From Dulcicalothrix desertica PCC 7102 (GTDB taxonomy: Bacteria > Cyanobacteriota > Cyanobacteriia > Cyanobacteriales > Nostocaceae): a stretch of DNA of 64,000 nt. The DNA lies in assembly GCF_003991905.1 (NCBI RefSeq), contig NZ_RSCL01000018.1, positions 1 to 64,000 of the forward strand, written 5' to 3'. The notes beneath the pieces are model-generated. The model searched no databases, had not been told where the DNA came from, and was given only the letters and a program-made list of their open reading frames with translations. Position 1 is the first letter of the stretch. Each line of letters opens with the position of its first letter. This document shows, in pieces, positions 60,749 through 64,000 of this stretch. Made by a program: the position numbers and the translations under genes.

Positions 60749-62974
60749 ATGTTTACACATACATCTGTTCTTACACAAGCTGAAGTGCAATCTGTAATCA
60801 TCAATGATGCGTTGGTAGTTGTACCAAATGCAACGGTGATGGACGCAATCTCGCAAATGAGTGGTGTCCGTACCAGCTGTTTAGCAACCACAATAGCTGA
60901 TAGCCCATTGGATGTATATATAGAGGCTCGATCTAGCTGTGTGTTAGTTGTTGAAGATAATCATGTATTAGGTATTTTCACAGAGCGGGATGTAGTGCGT
61001 CTCATGGCGCAGAAGCTACCACTTCAAGACTTGAAGATAAGTGAGGTGATGACTTATCCCGTAATTACCTTGCGCTCGTCAGCTTTCACGGATATATTTT
61101 TTGCACTTAATCTGCTCCAACAGTATCGTATTCGTCATTTACCCATTGTTGATGAGGACGATCTCCTTGTGGGATTGGTGACTCATGAGAGTTTGCGGCA
61201 AAACTTGGGACCTGCGGATGTATTGCGGTTGCGCCTTGTGGCAGAGGTGATGAGTTCTCTTGTAATTTGTGCTAATCCTGAAACTTCCATGATCGCAATT
61301 GCCCATTTAATGGCGAAGCATCGTGTCGGTTCTGTGGTTATTATTCAAAACCAGAAGCAAATGGAGACACAGCTAGAACCATTGCCTATTCCTGTAGGTA
61401 TTATCACAGAACGTGATCTTGTGCAGTTTCAAGCATTGAATTTGGATTTAGAAACTTGTCCAGTAGACGCAGTGATGAGTACGCCAATTTTTACGGTAAA
61501 AGCAGAGGATTCCTTGTTGATGGCGCAGCAAATTATAGAGCAGCGCCGCATTCGCAGGGTAGTAGTGACGGGTTCTCAAGGGCAATTATTGGGCATTGTA
61601 ACCCAAAGCAGTCTTTTACAAACACTTAACCCCTTAGAGTTATACAAGTTTACTGATATTTTAGAAAAGAAGATATTGCAATTAGAGGCAGAAAAAATTG
61701 AGCTTCTACAAAATCGTACAATTCAACTAGAGCAACAAGTAAATGATCGTAAGCAAGCAGAAGCCCGTCTGACCGAAACCAATCAGCAACTTGCTATTTC
61801 TAACGAGCAACTTGCCAGTGCCACTCGCCACAAAGACGAGTTTCTCGCCAACATGAGCCACGAACTCCGCACACCCCTAAATGCCATTTTAGGGATGACG
61901 GAAGGTTTACAAGAGGAAGTATTTGGCAACACCAACGAACAACAAAAAAAAGCATTGCAAACTATCGAACACAGTGCTACTCACCTACTCAAGTTGATCA
62001 ACGACATCCTAGATTTGGCAAAAATTGAAGCCGGACAGGTTGAACTTGAATACGCCCCCACCTCTATTAGCACGCTTTGCCAAGCGAGTATATTATTTAT
62101 CAAACAACAAGCCTATAAAAAACGCCTCAAACTTAACCTTGAATTGGCGCCTAATCTACCCGATTTGCTGATCGACGAACGTCGCATTCGACAGGTGTTG
62201 ATTAATTTGCTTAATAATGCTGTAAAATTTACCCCAGAAGGCGGCAGCGTTACCTTAGAAGTAACCCTTGAATTATCCACTAGCACTACCACCCCCAACA
62301 ATGCAATGCGTTTTGCCGTAATTGATACAGGCATTGGCATTGCCTCAGAGGAATTGAAAAAACTATTTCAGCCTTTTGTTCAAATTGATAGTGCCCTTAA
62401 CCGTCAATATCAAGGAACGGGTTTAGGGTTATCCCTGGTTAAGCGGATTGTGGAACTACATGGAGGTAGCATTGGGGTAAGCAGTCAAGTTGGTATGGGC
62501 AGTCGATTTATGGTGTATCTTCCCTGTCCAGATGTGCCGCTTTCATTCCCGGAACCTTTGCCAAGATTGGTTCCTCAGTTAACTAGCACTACCTCCGAAG
62601 CGGTTACAACTTCGCCCTTAATTTTGATTACAGAAGATAATGAAGCCAATATTATCACCATTTTTAGTTACCTCAAAGCCAAAGGTTATCGCCTTATCTT
62701 GGCAAACAACGGTCAAGAAGCGATTGCATTAGCACATTCCCAGCAGCCTGATTTAATCTTAATGGATATTCAAATGCCAGGAATGGATGGATTAGAAGCG
62801 ATGAAACACATCCGCAGTCATCCTAACCTGGTTAATATCCCAATTGTCGCCTTGACCGCTCTTGCGATGCCAGGTGATCGGGAAAAATGTCTAGAAGCTG
62901 GAGCCAATGACTATCTCACCAAGCCAGTCAAGCTCAAGCAACTAGCTGCCACAATTCAACATTTTTTAAGCTAA
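60749..62974 (+). CDS. Hybrid histidine kinase with four CBS motifs
   Basis: 741 residues. Two CBS pairs form the N-terminus (about 20-150 and 165-295, with GIFTERDVVRLMAQKLPLQD and GIITERDLVQF), followed by a coiled coil (about 305-360). HisKA comes next (H371 in ANMSHELRTPLNAI), then HATPase (NLLNNAVKFT, DTGIGIASEE, GTGLGLSLVKRI) and a C-terminal REC (LILMDIQMPGMDG). CBS pairs bind adenosyl ligands, so energy charge or AMP/ATP may control the kinase, which is inferred. The ATG lies close to AAAAGGAT, a short ribosome-binding-site spacing. It follows a decayed regulator by 12 bp. Confidence 0.88.
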   Translation: MFTHTSVLTQAEVQSVIINDALVVVPNATVMDAISQMSGVRTSCLATTIADSPLDVYIEARSSCVLVVEDNHVLGIFTERDVVRLMAQKLPLQDLKISEVMTYPVITLRSSAFTDIFFALNLLQQYRIRHLPIVDEDDLLVGLVTHESLRQNLGPADVLRLRLVAEVMSSLVICANPETSMIAIAHLMAKHRVGSVVIIQNQKQMETQLEPLPIPVGIITERDLVQFQALNLDLETCPVDAVMSTPIFTVKAEDSLLMAQQIIEQRRIRRVVVTGSQGQLLGIVTQSSLLQTLNPLELYKFTDILEKKILQLEAEKIELLQNRTIQLEQQVNDRKQAEARLTETNQQLAISNEQLASATRHKDEFLANMSHELRTPLNAILGMTEGLQEEVFGNTNEQQKKALQTIEHSATHLLKLINDILDLAKIEAGQVELEYAPTSISTLCQASILFIKQQAYKKRLKLNLELAPNLPDLLIDERRIRQVLINLLNNAVKFTPEGGSVTLEVTLELSTSTTTPNNAMRFAVIDTGIGIASEELKKLFQPFVQIDSALNRQYQGTGLGLSLVKRIVELHGGSIGVSSQVGMGSRFMVYLPCPDVPLSFPEPLPRLVPQLTSTTSEAVTTSPLILITEDNEANIITIFSYLKAKGYRLILANNGQEAIALAHSQQPDLILMDIQMPGMDGLEAMKHIRSHPNLVNIPIVALTALAMPGDREKCLEAGANDYLTKPVKLKQLAATIQHFLS

Positions 62975-63044
62975 ACCGTTGGCGCCATTTGTTACTTGTG
63001 AGAAATCCAGGTTGGGATGGTCTGTTTATTTCTGCCGTTGTATA

Positions 63045-63830
63045 CTAGGTAGGTGAGGCTAATTTAGTACAAAAATATATATTTTCATCTGCGATCAAGC
63101 CGTATTTTTTAGATTTCTCAACTCCCAATTCTTGTGCGTAATTGTCAATTTTTACAGCAAACCCAGCTTTTTCTAATTTCTCTTTATAGTCAAGACCATA
63201 CATTCTCACATGGTCATGATGCCCAAAGAGACGCTCTCTTTCCTCAGATGACAAGTCACTAGAGCCTTCAAGCGTTTGAGCCAAATTATTGTCAAGGGGT
63301 ACATGCAAAATCGCCCATCCACCTGGTTTTAAGACTCGGCATAATTCTGACATTGCTTGCCAATCATTTGGAATATGTTCTAGAACATGACTGCACAGGA
63401 TTACATCAAATACATTATCTGGATATTGAATATTTGTAACATCCATTTGTACCATTGCTTGTTTAAGTTGCAAGTCAGCACTCAAATAATCAATATTAGC
63501 CAGATTTGCAATAGCTTTCTCAAGTAAGTATTCTGGCGCCACATGAAGAACTTTTAAATTTTCTCTAAGTAAATTGGTTTTATTTTTTATATAAAGCCAT
63601 AACAAACGATGTCTCTCTAAAGATAAACATCTTGGACATATAGCATTATCTCGCTTTTGCGCGCCAAATGGTAAAAACGTTTGGAAATCTTTTCCACAAC
63701 AAGGACAAAAAACTTTATCACCTGCATACCATAGCGCCCGCAGTATAAGAAAAGGTGTTCCCATTTTAAATAATAAAGAACGTCTTTCTAAAAGATACTG
63801 ATAGATTTTGAGAAAAAGAGACCGTTTCAT
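63045..63830 (-). CDS. Class I SAM-dependent methyltransferase with N-terminal zinc motif
   Basis: 261 residues. An N-terminal part with C42, C44, C45, C65 and C68 (FCPCCGKDF, ICPRCLSLERHRLLW) resembles a zinc-binding module often seen in such enzymes. A methyltransferase-11-type fold follows: VLHVAPEYLLEKAIAN (shortened motif I), YLSADLQLKQAMVQMDVTNI, then FDVILCSHVLEHIPND and LKPGGWAILHVPL. The substrate is unknown; similar proteins occur in glycan or lipid clusters. It is transcribed toward the decayed region and is downstream of a partial membrane protein gene. Confidence 0.83.
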   Translation of the reverse strand: MKRSLFLKIYQYLLERRSLLFKMGTPFLILRALWYAGDKVFCPCCGKDFQTFLPFGAQKRDNAICPRCLSLERHRLLWLYIKNKTNLLRENLKVLHVAPEYLLEKAIANLANIDYLSADLQLKQAMVQMDVTNIQYPDNVFDVILCSHVLEHIPNDWQAMSELCRVLKPGGWAILHVPLDNNLAQTLEGSSDLSSEERERLFGHHDHVRMYGLDYKEKLEKAGFAVKIDNYAQELGVEKSKKYGLIADENIYFCTKLASPT

Positions 63831-63858
63831 AAAGAACTCTGGTGAAATGATATAATTT

Positions 63859-64000
63859 TTATTTGCTAGAATTATCTGCTTGTTTAATATGCTGTAATCC
63901 AGAAGAATCTAAGAGCAATATGATTCCGCCAGGTAGAGATAAAAACCAACTTAGCATTGTTATAGTTACAGATAACAATAATGCTTGCTCTACAGCTAAA
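63859..64000 (-). CDS. Partial C-terminus of a membrane protein (possibly UPF0104 / flippase-like)
   Basis: On the minus strand the last 46 codons of a gene enter from the right edge: EQALLLSVTITMLSWFLSLP, then GGIILLLDSSGLQHIK and a short polar tail. The hydrophobic segment followed by SLPGGI resembles the end of lysylphosphatidylglycerol-synthase/UPF0104 membrane proteins. It ends 28 bp before the methyltransferase start, so the two are probably one operon. Confidence 0.5.
   Translation of the reverse strand, partial: LAVEQALLLSVTITMLSWFLSLPGGIILLLDSSGLQHIKQADNSSK

Overview
The window is chromosomal DNA of a cyanobacterium, most likely a filamentous, Nostocales-type genome. The evidence is an nblA gene, an allophycocyanin alpha paralogue, several cyanobacterium-specific small families (DUF1816, DUF1822, DUF2949, DUF4360), a PEP-CTERM-like protein, many large hybrid kinases and response regulators, short interspersed palindromes and MITE-like elements, and AT-rich intergenic DNA. 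The usual cyanobacterial HIP1 octamer GCGATCGC was not seen by eye. Its place seems to be taken by the hexamer GGCGCC, of which I count more than 80 copies. No rRNA, tRNA, CRISPR array, prophage or intact transposase gene was recognised.

Layout. 0-7 kb: housekeeping genes (penicillin-binding protein 2, two peroxiredoxins, a glycogen-debranching enzyme). 6.7-10.6 kb: a DUF1822 / sigma-like pair followed by an HTH-NACHT NTPase. 11-13.7 kb: a fatty-acid desaturase, nblA and an allophycocyanin alpha paralogue. 13.8-30.6 kb: a stress-type island (Acg-like nitroreductase, OsmC, UspA, alpha/beta hydrolase, small conserved cyanobacterial proteins, FAD oxidoreductase, and an HlyD / FtsX-permease / ATPase exporter). 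Ten intergenic sites here carry the direct repeat TCCTCA-N5-TCCTCA, and in eight of them a -10-like TANNNT follows at exactly the same distance. That is the architecture of promoters activated by OmpR/PhoB-type response regulators, and a multidomain OmpR-type regulator lies at the end of the island (30586-32586). I regard this putative regulon as the main discovery in the window.

32.8-36.7 kb: two paralogous zinc-ribbon membrane proteins with a possible degenerate TOPRIM-like C-terminal domain, separated by a DUF4351 protein. 36.7-47 kb: a possible small-molecule locus with two asparagine-synthetase-like enzymes lacking the glutaminase cysteine, a PLP-decarboxylase-fold protein without its Schiff-base lysine, an SsuD-like flavin monooxygenase, an amidase and a KefB-type antiporter. 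47-54 kb: two paralogous three-PAS histidine kinases bracketing a VAO-type flavin oxidase and two unknown proteins. 54-58.9 kb: a second HTH-NACHT protein, a REC-EAL protein with degenerate catalytic residues, and a REC-kinase hybrid. 58.9-60.7 kb: a graveyard with a REC/HPt fragment pair interrupted by a MITE-like repeat and a broken REC-PP2C-RsbW-like regulator. 60.7-64 kb: a four-CBS hybrid kinase, a methyltransferase with an N-terminal zinc motif, and the C-terminus of a membrane protein running off the edge.

All assignments are by reading the sequence and recalling families. No database search was run. Start codons were re-chosen where a ribosome-binding site or a paralogue argued for it.
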